NCBI GenBank assembly: GCA_027484145.1
Contig: JAIXUH010000013.1
Coordinates: forward strand, 248,001 to 312,000
Reading direction: 5' to 3'
Length of the DNA stretch: 64,000 nucleotides
Origin: Rhodobacter sp.
Lineage (GTDB): Bacteria > Pseudomonadota > Alphaproteobacteria > Rhodobacterales > Rhodobacteraceae
In this document: positions 35,281-44,362 of the stretch, one piece after another
How positions within the stretch are numbered: position 1 is the first letter of the stretch
Layout of the letters: each line of letters starts with the position of its first letter
Translations under genes and position numbers: made by a program
Notes under the pieces: generated by a model
What the model was told of the DNA's origin: nothing
Databases searched by the model: none
The model's input: the letters and a program-made list of their open reading frames with translations, nothing else

Positions 35281-36507
35281 TTACTCCAAGAGCTTTGGAA
35301 TTGAGCCACCAAACCAGGAACGTGACAGCCGCAAGCGAGCAGATTTGCCGATGTCATCCTGATTGAGCACGCCATCTTCGGGGAGGAGGCGGACCGGAAC
35401 GAAAGGTTCGCCCCGGTCGGCGGCGGCATTGGTTGCGGATGTGACAACAACGCTGACCGGAATGGTCCGCCCGTCGCTGAGATCCAGATATGCCTGCGCG
35501 CCGTCCATTGCTTTCGCCAGCCCCTCGATGCTGATTTGCGTCTTCACGCTGACATCGACGCCGGGTTCAAAAAATGACAGAATTGAGTCAAATGGAAGAA
35601 CTGTTGAACCCTCAAAAACACCTTCTGTAACAATGACTTCACAGTCACAGGGCAGTTTGAAGTTCAACACGTCGCCACTATTGGCATTGACCGAGAACAC
35701 AACTTCACCCGACTTGGCCGCTGGGTTCAGATAGCCGACCTGCCCCGCCGTCGTGGCGCGCATTTCCTTGCCCGCGCGTTCGATGAACACTGGGCGCAAT
35801 TCTTCCGATTGCGTGGCGCGCGACAGCATCAGCCCGACCGCCGAAACGATCAGCATCATGGACAGCAGCGCCACCGCCACACTGCGCAGGCGCAGTTTGC
35901 CGCCACCCGACGATTCAGCCGCACGCGCGGCCTTTGGCTGGGTTGGCCCCGTATAGCTGAGCATCCCGCCAAGCGACACGAAATCCCCCGCGATGGCGGT
36001 GTTCAGGATATAGCGCAACTGCGGCAGGTGCGCGCCGGCGGGGTCCATGAACTGCAGCGTCATCTCGCCGTCATGGCGCGACCCGACCACCACCATTTCG
36101 GGCAGCAACACCACGCTGAAGCCGGGAAAATCGAACTGCAGGCGCACGATTTCGCGGTGCCCCTTCCACGCCGGATCAAGCCGCCCGTCGATGGCGACAT
36201 AGGCCGCCGTCACCGAAAGCTCATGCCCGGTCAGGGTGTGGTTGCCGATCTGCGCCCGGAACGGAAGCTGGATAACAGGATGCTCTGCCTCGAACACAAA
36301 ATCCTGCGGCATCGGTTGCGGGGCCTCGGCCCTTGCCTGCTGGGGCTGCGGCTTGGCCTGAGGCTTTGGTTGCGGCTGTTGCGCAGCCTTTGGCTGGGGC
36401 TGAGGCTGTGGTTCTTCAGCATTCACCTGCATGGGCGCGGTCAGCACCATGGGTTCGCCTGTTACAGGCGGTCGGGGCCGGGCGGGCGTGGTGAAGGGAT
36501 CACTCAT
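35281..36507 (-). CDS. alg44: Alg44-like PilZ / membrane-fusion subunit of the polymer synthase
   Basis: 408 residues: a Pro/Gln-rich linker (about 32-68), a PilZ-like domain (70-180), one transmembrane helix (about 207-227, LLSMMLIVSAVGLMLS) and a periplasmic barrel-hybrid domain containing LPCDCEVIV, the counterpart of SPCDCRVV in Pseudomonas Alg44. PilZ domains bind c-di-GMP through RxxxR and D/NxSxxG. Matching Alg44 through the shared LP, both arginines are replaced (Ala74, Val78) and the second motif reads ELSVTAA. c-di-GMP control is therefore doubtful. Located between alg8 and algA as in a synthase operon. Confidence 0.82.
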   Translation of the reverse strand: MSDPFTTPARPRPPVTGEPMVLTAPMQVNAEEPQPQPQPKAAQQPQPKPQAKPQPQQARAEAPQPMPQDFVFEAEHPVIQLPFRAQIGNHTLTGHELSVTAAYVAIDGRLDPAWKGHREIVRLQFDFPGFSVVLLPEMVVVGSRHDGEMTLQFMDPAGAHLPQLRYILNTAIAGDFVSLGGMLSYTGPTQPKAARAAESSGGGKLRLRSVAVALLSMMLIVSAVGLMLSRATQSEELRPVFIERAGKEMRATTAGQVGYLNPAAKSGEVVFSVNANSGDVLNFKLPCDCEVIVTEGVFEGSTVLPFDSILSFFEPGVDVSVKTQISIEGLAKAMDGAQAYLDLSDGRTIPVSVVVTSATNAAADRGEPFVPVRLLPEDGVLNQDDIGKSARLRLSRSWFGGSIPKLLE

Positions 36508-36536
36508 GGTTCGCTTTCACTTGGCCGGACACACGT

Positions 36537-38021
36537 CTAGGTCTGGGTCAGGATGATGACGGCAATGGTCAGCCAGACCATCGCAAGGCTGTGGTGGACA
36601 GTGGCGTCGATCGCGGTCAGACGGGCCGCCAGACTTGGCCGCGCCGCGCCGCCACCTCCGGCGCCTTGCCGTGTCCACTTCTGGCGGTCCAGACGGAACA
36701 GGACAAAGGTCTTTACAATCGAACCGGCAATCTGACCGAAATACAGGATCGGAGGATGTGTGATCGGGAACCACGTCCCCCGGAACAGGGCAATCACCAC
36801 ACAGAACAGATAGCGCGTGAACATGACCCACGCGATATACAGCGGGATCACGGATACCGTATGCACCATGGCCCCGATGATCACGGAAATCGGGCCAACA
36901 AGTGTCGTCCACATCGAGATCCGTTGGTCAAGGATCGACCACCATGTGAAGTAGCCGATCTTGCGAGGGCTGAGTTTCAGCGCGCGGCCATTGGTCCGCA
37001 TCATATTGCCGAACCAGCGTACCATCAGCGTTTTCGAACTGTCATAGAAGGTCGGCCGCGGCTGGGTTTCCATCGACAGCGACTGCACGTCCGGCAGATA
37101 GCCCATCTCGTAACCGTTGCGCAGCAGCCAGAACCACGTCGACTTGTCGTCGCCGGTCAGGAATGTCACGCGACCATGCCGCCAGTGATCAAGATAGTCA
37201 TAGTGGATGCCGTTCACGAAATCGGGCGTTGTCGCCAGATCACCGCGGAACACCGACATCCGGCCTGTCAATGTCAGCACACGGTTTGACAGGCCCATAG
37301 AGCACATCATCACCTGTCGCTGATTAAAGCGCAGGATGAACCAGTCGCGGAACAGGTTTTCCTTCTTGATGATGACGCCTTCGTCGGTGGTCAGCGCCCC
37401 AAGATTGGGGTTGGTGAACATCGGTGCCGATTGTGCCACGATGTCCTCGGGCACACAGGTATCGCCATCGACAAACACCACGATGTCATGCCGCGTAGGC
37501 GCGTGCTGCGCGATGATCCGCAGCCCGCGTGCCAAAGCATCGCGCTTGCCGTTCGATTTGATCCGGTCAATCACCAACGCCACGCGCGACATGTCCTCGC
37601 GCATGGTGGCAAAGATATCGCGGATCAGCCGTTCGTCTGACCCATGCACCACCGACGCCACAATGGTCGCCCCATCACGTGCCTGCGCCGCGGCCAGAAA
37701 CAGCGCGCGATAGCACAAGAGCGTTGCCTCGGGTTCCACCATATAGGTAGTCACCAGAAAATAGGCGTGGCTTGGTGTGCCGCGCGCATTGAACCGCGCA
37801 AACGCCTTTGCCTTACGGCGCGGATAGACGATCCGGTAAAAGATCGCCGCGCGAGTAAAGTTGGTGACAGCCCAAGAATAGCGCCAGGTTGCTAGGAACC
37901 CGAGCACGAAGATCGTGCCTTCTGCCCCGTGCAGTGAACTGCCCAACAATCCGGCCGGAACCATACTTGCCAGCAGCACCGCAACGGAGATGTAGGCTCC
38001 GTGGGTGAGCAGGGTGAGCAT
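36537..38021 (-). CDS. alg8: Alg8-like mannuronan synthase (family 2 glycosyltransferase)
   Basis: 494 residues, with transmembrane helices at both ends and a cytoplasmic GT2 domain between. Catalytic motifs are intact: VFVDGDTCVPED (the DxD), TGDDKSTW (catalytic Asp pair) and MVRWFGNMMRTNGRAL (the RW acceptor-site motif), all close to Alg8. It polymerises GDP-mannuronate into beta-1,4-mannuronan and passes it through the inner membrane together with Alg44. It starts 6 nt after algD; the order algD-alg8-alg44 is the same as in Pseudomonas and Azotobacter. Confidence 0.92.
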   Translation of the reverse strand: MLTLLTHGAYISVAVLLASMVPAGLLGSSLHGAEGTIFVLGFLATWRYSWAVTNFTRAAIFYRIVYPRRKAKAFARFNARGTPSHAYFLVTTYMVEPEATLLCYRALFLAAAQARDGATIVASVVHGSDERLIRDIFATMREDMSRVALVIDRIKSNGKRDALARGLRIIAQHAPTRHDIVVFVDGDTCVPEDIVAQSAPMFTNPNLGALTTDEGVIIKKENLFRDWFILRFNQRQVMMCSMGLSNRVLTLTGRMSVFRGDLATTPDFVNGIHYDYLDHWRHGRVTFLTGDDKSTWFWLLRNGYEMGYLPDVQSLSMETQPRPTFYDSSKTLMVRWFGNMMRTNGRALKLSPRKIGYFTWWSILDQRISMWTTLVGPISVIIGAMVHTVSVIPLYIAWVMFTRYLFCVVIALFRGTWFPITHPPILYFGQIAGSIVKTFVLFRLDRQKWTRQGAGGGGAARPSLAARLTAIDATVHHSLAMVWLTIAVIILTQT

Positions 38022-38027
38022 CTGATG

Positions 38028-39347
38028 TTACCAGCAGATGCCCTGATACTGCCCGCCCGATACCAGATCGCGCTTCATGCGTGTCAGGTCCAGCACCGGG
38101 GTTGTCTCGGCGGCCTTGGCCAGCGTGCTGACCGTATCCTTGTAGAAGTTGCCCACAAGGATGGCCCCGGCAGACCCGATCAGATGATCAAGGTTTTCCA
38201 CCATGCGATCCTTCAGGTCGGGGATCACATCATTGCCACGACCGGCGGTCGAATTGTTGCTGGCATAGGCTTCATAGACATAGGGGTCATAGATACCCAC
38301 CTCGACGCCCTTGGCGATCAGGCGCGCGGCCAGTTCGGCCAGCGGGCTTTCGCGCAGGTCATCGGTGCCGGGTTTGAAGCTGATGCCGACAAAGCCGACC
38401 TTGCTTGCACCCGATGCCTCGACCATCGCTTCGGCACGCTGGATCTGGGCCTCGTTCGCCTCGACCACGGCGTTCAGCAGATGCGCGGGTGTGCCCTTGC
38501 TGGCGGCCAGTTGGCGCAGCGCGCGCACATCCTTGGGCAGGCACGACCCGCCAAAGGCAAAGCCGGGGCGCATGAAATACTTCGACATCGCCACCTTGTC
38601 ATCGGAGCACAGGATTTCCATCACAGTCTGGCCATCCAGCCCGCAGGATTTCGCGATGTTCCCGATTTCGTTGGCAAAGGTCACCTTGACCGCACGCCAT
38701 GTGTTCGAGGTGTATTTGACCATTTCTGCCGTGCGCAGATCGACCACGTGGATCTTGCAGTTCAACCCTTCGTTCAACGCGGTCAGGAACTGGCCGGTCG
38801 CCTGATCCATCGCGCCGAACACGATCAGACCGGGGTCGTAGTAATCTTCGATCGCGGTGCTTTCGCGCAGGAATTCCGGGTAGTAGCCCACGCCGAAATC
38901 ACGCCCCGCCTTTTTGCCCGATGCGCTTTCCAGCGACGGGATGCAGGTGCCTTCGCAGCTCCCCGGCACAATCGTTGACCGGATGACAACCGAATGGAAC
39001 GCCGCCTTGCGCGACAGGGCGGTGCCGATGTTGCGGCAGACACCTTCGACATAGGTCAGGCCCACGGATCCATCGGGCGCACTGGGGGTGCCAACGCAGA
39101 TGAACGACGCTTCGGTGTTGTCGATGGCATGCTGCACATCGTTCGTTGCGGTCAGCCGTCCGGCGGCCACAACCTCTGCGATCAATGCATCAAGCCCGTT
39201 CTCCACAATCGGGGACAGACCATCGTTGATCGCCTTGATTTTTCCGGGGTCCACGTCAACTGCGATGACCTGATGCCCGTCACGCGCCAGACAGGCCGCA
39301 GAGACCACTCCGACATAGCCTATGCCAAATACGCTAATTCTCGCCAT
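38028..39347 (-). CDS. algD: GDP-mannose 6-dehydrogenase
   Basis: 439 residues. Rossmann motif GIGYVGVVSAAC at the N-terminus and the catalytic cysteine in GFAFGGSCLPKD identify a UDP/GDP-sugar dehydrogenase; the alg8 and alg44 neighbours point to AlgD. It oxidises GDP-mannose to GDP-mannuronate with NAD, the committed step for alginate. First gene of the operon; GAGG lies upstream of the ATG and the AT-rich promoter region follows at 39348-39430. Confidence 0.93.
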   Translation of the reverse strand: MARISVFGIGYVGVVSAACLARDGHQVIAVDVDPGKIKAINDGLSPIVENGLDALIAEVVAAGRLTATNDVQHAIDNTEASFICVGTPSAPDGSVGLTYVEGVCRNIGTALSRKAAFHSVVIRSTIVPGSCEGTCIPSLESASGKKAGRDFGVGYYPEFLRESTAIEDYYDPGLIVFGAMDQATGQFLTALNEGLNCKIHVVDLRTAEMVKYTSNTWRAVKVTFANEIGNIAKSCGLDGQTVMEILCSDDKVAMSKYFMRPGFAFGGSCLPKDVRALRQLAASKGTPAHLLNAVVEANEAQIQRAEAMVEASGASKVGFVGISFKPGTDDLRESPLAELAARLIAKGVEVGIYDPYVYEAYASNNSTAGRGNDVIPDLKDRMVENLDHLIGSAGAILVGNFYKDTVSTLAKAAETTPVLDLTRMKRDLVSGGQYQGICW

Positions 39348-39370
39348 GTGCTGCCTCGACTGCTTTTATT

Positions 39371-39395
39371 GTGGTATTTTTCAATAGAAATACAC
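39371..39395. promoter_or_regulatory. Imperfect inverted repeat in the AT-rich promoter region between algD and the lyase gene
   Basis: GTGGTATTT (39371-39379) faces AAATACAC (39388-39395) around an 8-nt centre, 24 bp upstream of algD. The surrounding 39360-39430 is clearly AT-rich compared with the rest of the window. The full gap 39348-39755 (408 bases) holds no convincing gene and should carry the promoters of algD and of the divergent lyase; beyond this repeat I could assign no sigma-factor motif. Confidence 0.4.
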
Positions 39396-39755
39396 CTTTG
39401 GCCTATTCTTTTGAAGTAACTTCCATACGTTCGGACAGGCTTTCCCAACGCGTTGGCAATTTGTGCCGGGCCTGCAACAGTCAGTCGCTATCTTGTGCGG
39501 CGCGGCGCAAGGCGGTCGATATGTAGCGGCAACTGTTGCCCACAATTTGCCACAGTTCCCGCATGGGTTGTATTTGGCGTCTCATCATCCGGCCAGACTG
39601 TGTCAGGGGCCTTGACCGGGCCGCTCCCAGCCGCCAAGAACGATGGCAATGGATGCGGCCGGGTGCCGGTGTCGATCTTTGGCGATCTTGGGCTGTTTTC
39701 CAAGGTTGCAGCCCGGCCCTTCCCGGCCAACAAGGACCATCGGACAGGACCGCCC

Positions 39756-40688
39756 ATGCCCCGGTTTGCGCTTATCGCCCTGATCACCTCGCTGGCCTTG
39801 GCCGCCTGCGGCAGCACGATCACCATCACGCTTCCCGATGGCGCGCGAAGCAGCAAAAGCGCCTTGCCCGCCGGATATGCCAAACTCCTCAGCCCCGCCG
39901 AACACGCATTCCGCTTTTCCGCCGATGGCGAACCCGTCCGGCGTGGCGGACGCAGTGAGCGGTTCGAGTTGCGCGATGGCGATTGCGGGGGCGGTGATTG
40001 CGGCAACCCATGGGCGCGCGCTGAAATCCGCGAAGAGGCCGATACCGTCAAGGCCCGGCTGGGTCAGGACATCTGGTATGGCTGGAGCTTTCATAACGCG
40101 ACCATCGCTTCAGGCACGCGCGACGCGTCGCTTGGCACGGTTCTGGGGCAATGGAAGCTGGATGGCGCCACGCCCGCCGTCTTTCGCATCGTTCAAACAC
40201 CGCTGGGGTCTGGGGACTGGTCCAAGTGTGATCCACGCGTCTGCACGCCGGGTGGGGCCGCCAACGAAGACGTGGTTGTGCATCTGGACGACATCAGCAC
40301 CGCCCGGAACTGGGGACCGGCCAAGAACAGCGGCAATATCTGCCGCCTGTTCAGCCTTGACGCACAACGCGGCCGCTGGGTCGATATCGTGGTGAACACC
40401 AACTTTTCCCCCGATGACAACGGCTATCTGCGCGTCTGGGTGAATGGCCAGTTGAAGTGCAACTATTATGGCCCGCTGATTTCTGACGCCAAGGCCCGCA
40501 AGGGCGACGTCGGCCCCAGCCATCGGCGCGGCATCTTCGCCAGTTCGACCCGCCGCTTTACCGAAACCCGGCCCGGTGCACCGCGCCCCACGCTGATTGC
40601 GTTCTATGATGAGTTTCTGGTGGGCGAGACGCGCGGTGATGTGGACACTGCCGCGCGCGAAAAAAGCAGTGCCCGCCCGAAAGACTGA
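39756..40688 (+). CDS. Exported polysaccharide lyase-like lipoprotein (heparin lyase I / PF14099 type)
   Basis: 310 residues. The lipobox LAAC at residues 14-17 makes it a probable outer-membrane lipoprotein. The jelly-roll core shows the pattern of PF14099 lyases: RAEIREEADT, WYGWSFHNAT, VLGQWKLDG and YLRVWVNGQLKCNYYGP. Such enzymes cleave uronic-acid-containing polymers (heparin, glucuronan, alginate families). It is divergent from the alginate-type operon whose own AlgL looks inactive, so it may degrade or trim that polymer. Start ATG 39756 was chosen because it places the signal sequence first; about 100 more upstream codons are open but have no signal or family match. Confidence 0.78.
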   Translation: MPRFALIALITSLALAACGSTITITLPDGARSSKSALPAGYAKLLSPAEHAFRFSADGEPVRRGGRSERFELRDGDCGGGDCGNPWARAEIREEADTVKARLGQDIWYGWSFHNATIASGTRDASLGTVLGQWKLDGATPAVFRIVQTPLGSGDWSKCDPRVCTPGGAANEDVVVHLDDISTARNWGPAKNSGNICRLFSLDAQRGRWVDIVVNTNFSPDDNGYLRVWVNGQLKCNYYGPLISDAKARKGDVGPSHRRGIFASSTRRFTETRPGAPRPTLIAFYDEFLVGETRGDVDTAAREKSSARPKD

Positions 40689-40696
40689 CCGCCGGG

Positions 40697-41602
40697 TTAC
40701 AGGTTGAACACGCGCGTCGGGTGCAATTCGCCCGCCTGATAATGCCCGACAGCAACCGCCCGGCCCTGATGGCTGGCCCAGGCTTCGGTGCCGTAAGGCA
40801 GGCCCGACGTCAGCACCATGCCGGCATTGCCGTTGCGCAGCCGCACAGCACCTTCGGGCGTGGCCATCACTTCGGGCAGGGCATACAGGCCCAATTCCAG
40901 CGGCTGGATCAGTGCATCTATCGCATCGGTGCGGGCCAGACGGTCGATGTCCTCCAGCGACACGCCTTGATCGGCGCGAAACGGGCCGGACCATTCGCGC
41001 CGCAGCCACGCCACATGGCCAAGGCACCCCAGTGCCGCCCCCAGATCACGCGCGATGGACCGCACATAGCCGCCCTTGCCGCAGATCATCTGCAGATCAG
41101 CATGGTCGGCATCGGGGCGGGCGATCAGGTCAAGGCTTTCCACCCAAAGCGAGCGGGCAGCCAGATCCATTACCTCGCCGTCGCGGGCAAGGTCATAGGC
41201 GCGGGCACCATCCACCTTGACGGCGGAAAACTGCGGCGGCACCTGCTGGATATCGCCGCGAAACGCGAGCAAGGCCGCAAGAATTTCGGCATCTGTCGGG
41301 CGCATGGCGCAGGTTTCGGTCACCTCACCCTCGGCATCATCGGTTGTCGTAGCCGCGCCAAAGGTCACGCGAAAACGGTAAGCCTTCAGCGCATCGGTGA
41401 TAAAGGGCACGGTCTTTGTTGCCTCGCCCAGCGCAATGGCCAGAACACCCGTGGCCGCAGGGTCCAGCGTGCCCGCATGCCCGGCCTTTTGCGCCTGAAA
41501 GGCCCATTTCACCTTGTTGACCACGGTTGTCGATCCGATGCCCGCAGGCTTGTCAACGATAACCCAGCCGGAAACGGCCCGGCCCTTCTTCGTGCGTGCC
41601 AT
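40697..41602 (-). CDS. truB: tRNA pseudouridine(55) synthase
   Basis: 301 residues. Motifs [13 protein letters not shown] and the catalytic-Asp segment [13 protein letters not shown] are diagnostic for TruB, which makes pseudouridine 55 in the T-loop of tRNAs. Full length, ending with a C-terminal PUA-like region ([11 protein letters not shown]). It follows the DUF2233 gene by 3 nt and is convergent with the lyase gene (8 nt between stops). It shares an operon with rbfA, a common translation-factor grouping. Confidence 0.95.
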   Translation of the reverse strand: MARTKKGRAVSGWVIVDKPAGIGSTTVVNKVKWAFQAQKAGHAGTLDPAATGVLAIALGEATKTVPFITDALKAYRFRVTFGAATTTDDAEGEVTETCAMRPTDAEILAALLAFRGDIQQVPPQFSAVKVDGARAYDLARDGEVMDLAARSLWVESLDLIARPDADHADLQMICGKGGYVRSIARDLGAALGCLGHVAWLRREWSGPFRADQGVSLEDIDRLARTDAIDALIQPLELGLYALPEVMATPEGAVRLRNGNAGMVLTSGLPYGTEAWASHQGRAVAVGHYQAGELHPTRVFNL

Positions 41603-41605
41603 GGG

Positions 41606-42331
41606 TCAGCCCTGCGGAATCACGGCGCCGACCATCGGCCCCATCGAAAAGCCAAGGTCATTGCGGCCTAGGTCCGGCGCATAAAGGCGCGAGATCTTGC
41701 CATCAAAGTAAAGCGCATCCGTCAGGCCCAGCGCATCGCGGAACAGCCGGGCAAAGCGGTGAAAATTCACAGCGTCATTCGAGATGGCAAAGACGGCGCG
41801 GCGGCCATCCCGGCTGACGCCCACGCCATTGCGGATATAGCGGCTGTCACTGTCGGGTATCAGGCGCGGGTGAAGTTCACCGTTCAGCACAAGCATTGGC
41901 CCGGATTGGGTGGCAAAGAGGCACTTTGGCGGCGCAGCGGCAAAGGCGCGGCTTTCCACCACGGCAAAGCGGCGGCCAATACAGAACACGCCGTTGGGCA
42001 AAAGGCCAAAGTTGCCCGGCCCCTCGGCCGTGACAATCGGCGCGCGCTCGGTTCCATCCTCGACATAGAGGCCAACGGGCGCACGGTCTTCGTGATACAT
42101 GCCCGCGTTCATGGCGAAGGCCAGTGTCTTGCCCTGATCGGCAAGGGCAGAGTTTACGGCGCTGAAACTGCCCAGCACGCCTTCGGGGCCGGAATGGAAC
42201 AGGCGGATGTCGTCGGCAGGCGTCGCTTCACAAATGCTGAAAGACGCGCCTTCAAACTCCATATCCCGGCAGCTTGCGGCCTGCGCGGCCACCGGCGACA
42301 GCAGCGCAAGCAAGGCCAGCCAGCGCATCAT
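41606..42331 (-). CDS. Exported DUF2233 (phosphodiester glycosidase/NAGPA-like) protein
   Basis: 241 residues with a signal peptide (MMRWLALLALLSPVAAQA). The NAGPA-type domain shows FAMNAGMYHEDRAPVGLYVE, NGVFCIGRR and GVGVSRDGRRAVFAISND, as in bacterial DUF2233 proteins. The eukaryotic relative removes GlcNAc from phosphodiesters; the bacterial substrate is unknown. It sits between rbfA and truB, a conserved place in this family without an obvious functional link. An AAGGA site precedes two adjacent ATGs; I took the first. Confidence 0.85.
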   Translation of the reverse strand: MMRWLALLALLSPVAAQAASCRDMEFEGASFSICEATPADDIRLFHSGPEGVLGSFSAVNSALADQGKTLAFAMNAGMYHEDRAPVGLYVEDGTERAPIVTAEGPGNFGLLPNGVFCIGRRFAVVESRAFAAAPPKCLFATQSGPMLVLNGELHPRLIPDSDSRYIRNGVGVSRDGRRAVFAISNDAVNFHRFARLFRDALGLTDALYFDGKISRLYAPDLGRNDLGFSMGPMVGAVIPQG

Positions 42332-42332
42332 A

Positions 42333-42761
42333 TCAGTCGTCCTTGTCGTCGGACGACGAGTCGGGGGCCGAGATATCGCGCTGCACCGTCGGGTCCGAAA
42401 ACAGGCGGCGCGTTTCATCCAGACGATCAAACGTCTCATCCGGGCGGAAACGCAGGTCAGGCGCGTATTTCAGTGTCAGTTCCGACGCAAGGCGCAGGCG
42501 CATTTCGTGCTTGTTGCGGGCAAGGGCGGCAATCGCCTCATCCACACTGGCCGACCCCATCAGGGGCATCACGTAAACCGTGGCCACCTTGAGGTCGGGC
42601 GAGCAGGAAACTTCGCCCACCGTAATCGACATACGGTTCAGGTCGGTGTCATGAATCTCGGCCCGGTTCAGCATGTCAGACAGCGTGCGGCGGATCAGTT
42701 CGCCCACGCGCAATTGCCGCAGTTTGGGGCCATCGCCCGAAGAGGATCGTTTGTTTGACAT
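42333..42761 (-). CDS. rbfA: 30S ribosome-binding factor A
   Basis: 142 residues, a KH-fold protein with RQLRVGELIRRTLSDML, DLKVATVYVMPL and LKYAPDLRFRPDETFDR, all typical of RbfA, which binds late 30S precursors during 16S rRNA maturation and cold adaptation. The acidic/serine tail (SAPDSSSDDKDD) is usual in this group. Start MSNKRSS at 42761 is preferred; no good Shine-Dalgarno sequence is visible. Divergent from dapB. Confidence 0.94.
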   Translation of the reverse strand: MSNKRSSSGDGPKLRQLRVGELIRRTLSDMLNRAEIHDTDLNRMSITVGEVSCSPDLKVATVYVMPLMGSASVDEAIAALARNKHEMRLRLASELTLKYAPDLRFRPDETFDRLDETRRLFSDPTVQRDISAPDSSSDDKDD

Positions 42762-42858
42762 GGGGGGGCATGTAAGCCCTTTTTGCACCGCCCGCAACGG
42801 CGGGCTTTTGCGACGCGCGCCAACGCGCTAAAGGGCACAAAACAGGGGAGTACGGCGA

Positions 42859-43668
42859 ATGTCTGACATGCCGGGAATCGTCGTCACCGGGGCCTCGGGG
42901 CGCATGGGGCAAATGCTGGTCCGCACCATCACCGCCTCGGGCAAGGGGCGGCTGGTGGGCTGCGTGGAGCGCGCGGGCCATACTTGGGTCGGCCGCGATA
43001 TCGGCGAATGCATGGGCGGCGCGCCCTTGGGTGTACTGGTGACCGATGACCCGCTAGAGGCGTTCGTGCGCGCGCAGGCGGTGATCGACTTCACGGCACC
43101 CGCCGCCACAGTCGAATTTGCGGCATTGGCCGCGCAGGCCCGCGCCGTGCATGTGATCGGCACGACGGGGCTGGAGGCCGAGCATCTGAAAAAGCTGGAA
43201 GCTGCCAGCCACCACGCCGTGATCGTGCGCGCCGGCAACATGAGCCTTGGCGTGAACCTGCTGGTGCGGCTGACGCAAAAGGTGGCAGCCGCGCTGGATG
43301 CAGACTGGGATGTCGAGATCGTGGAAGCACACCACCGCATGAAGGTGGATGCCCCATCCGGCACGGCGCTGATGCTGGGGCAGGCCGCCGCCGACGGGCG
43401 CGGCGTGTCACTGGATCAGGCGCGCGTATCGGGCCGTGACGGCATTACGGGTGCGCGTGCGCATGGCAGCATCGGGTTCAGCGCCATCCGTGGCGGCGAT
43501 GTGGTGGGCGAACATGACGTGATCTTTGCTGCCGATGGCGAGCGGATCGTGCTGCGCCATCTTGCGACGGACCGCGCCATTTTCGCGCGCGGCGCGCTGA
43601 AGGCGGCGCTGTGGGGACAGGGGCAAAAGCCCGGCCAATACGACATGATGGATGTTTTGGGGTTATAA
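42859..43668 (+). CDS. dapB: 4-hydroxy-tetrahydrodipicolinate reductase
   Basis: 269 residues. NAD(P)-binding motif [12 protein letters not shown] at the N-terminus and the catalytic segment [18 protein letters not shown] (His pair, Lys and SGT) identify DapB, the lysine/diaminopimelate pathway enzyme. AGGGGAG is upstream of the ATG. It is divergent from rbfA and followed by a small exported protein on the same strand. Confidence 0.95.
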   Translation: MSDMPGIVVTGASGRMGQMLVRTITASGKGRLVGCVERAGHTWVGRDIGECMGGAPLGVLVTDDPLEAFVRAQAVIDFTAPAATVEFAALAAQARAVHVIGTTGLEAEHLKKLEAASHHAVIVRAGNMSLGVNLLVRLTQKVAAALDADWDVEIVEAHHRMKVDAPSGTALMLGQAAADGRGVSLDQARVSGRDGITGARAHGSIGFSAIRGGDVVGEHDVIFAADGERIVLRHLATDRAIFARGALKAALWGQGQKPGQYDMMDVLGL

Positions 43669-43746
43669 TCCGTCCAATTTGACGATTCGGGTGAACCAAG
43701 CGCAGGGTTGCAACGTAGCACTGCTCTGGTCTTTACGAGGTCTGAC

Positions 43747-44109
43747 ATGCGCCAGATGTTCCTTTGCCTTGCCCTTGCGTTGTTTGCCGCGCCAGCCGCC
43801 GCCGACGGGTTTGAGCCTGTGCGCGAAAAGGATCGCTTCCTGTCGATCGTGAAAGGCAAGGAATTGCGGATCGGTCTATATCAGTTGTCGCTGAAGATCT
43901 CGCCAGACGGGTCCATTGCCGGGCGCGCGCTTGGCTGGGACATCAATGGCAAGTGGAGCTGGAAGGACGGCTATTTTTGCCGCGAGATGGATTGGAGCGG
44001 TTATCCCATCCCGCAAAACTGCCAGTTGGTCGAGGTCAAGGATGGCCGCGAAATGCGGTTCACCGTGGATCAGGGCAAAGGTGACAGCGCATCGTTCCGG
44101 CTGCGCTGA
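43747..44109 (+). CDS. Small exported protein of unknown function
   Basis: 120 residues. Clear signal peptide (MRQMFLCLALALFAAPAAA) and a compact mature domain of about 100 residues with a repeated beta pattern (IGLYQLSLKISPDGSIAG, WSWKDGYFCREMDWSG) and two cysteines that could form a disulphide. ACGAGG lies just upstream. Homologues in Rhodobacteraceae are sometimes mislabelled dihydrodipicolinate reductase because of the neighbouring dapB; nothing in the sequence supports that. Probably periplasmic. Confidence 0.8.
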   Translation: MRQMFLCLALALFAAPAAADGFEPVREKDRFLSIVKGKELRIGLYQLSLKISPDGSIAGRALGWDINGKWSWKDGYFCREMDWSGYPIPQNCQLVEVKDGREMRFTVDQGKGDSASFRLR

Positions 44110-44115
44110 CGCGCC

Positions 44116-44295
44116 CTAGAAGTCGATCGCCAGCCCCTTCTTTTCCCAGTCGCCATAGCGAACGGGCTCTGGCCCATCGCGCCCACCCAGTTCGGTTGGC
44201 AGCTTTTGCGCCGTGGCGGTGCGGCGGCGTTCCTCGGCCTCGGCCAAGGCGCGGATGGCTTCGGGTGGCAGATCGGGGCGGGGTGTTTCGGTCAT
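44116..44295 (-). CDS. DUF1674 protein (succinate dehydrogenase assembly factor 4-like)
   Basis: 59 residues. The C-terminus GGRDGPEPVRYGDWEKKGLA is the near-invariant signature of the DUF1674/SDHAF4 family, which in mitochondria helps flavinylated SdhA assemble into complex II. The N-terminal half is charged and probably flexible. It is convergent with the small exported protein (6 nt between stops) and divergent from rsmB. Confidence 0.9.
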   Translation of the reverse strand: MTETPRPDLPPEAIRALAEAEERRRTATAQKLPTELGGRDGPEPVRYGDWEKKGLAIDF

Positions 44296-44362
44296 GGTGG
44301 CCTTCCTGCGGATTTCCCTGATATACGCCGCCGAACCACGGAAACAACAGGCAGGGCGTCGC

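Noticed and set aside
36310-36420. PQ/PK-rich tandem stretch near the N-terminus of Alg44 as a functional repeat
   Set aside because: Low-complexity Pro/Gln linker; no regular unit at the DNA level that would indicate a variable repeat.
39453-39755. N-terminal extension of the polysaccharide lyase by 101 codons
   Set aside because: The lipoprotein signal sequence begins at 39756; the upstream residues show no family similarity, and the region is needed for promoters.
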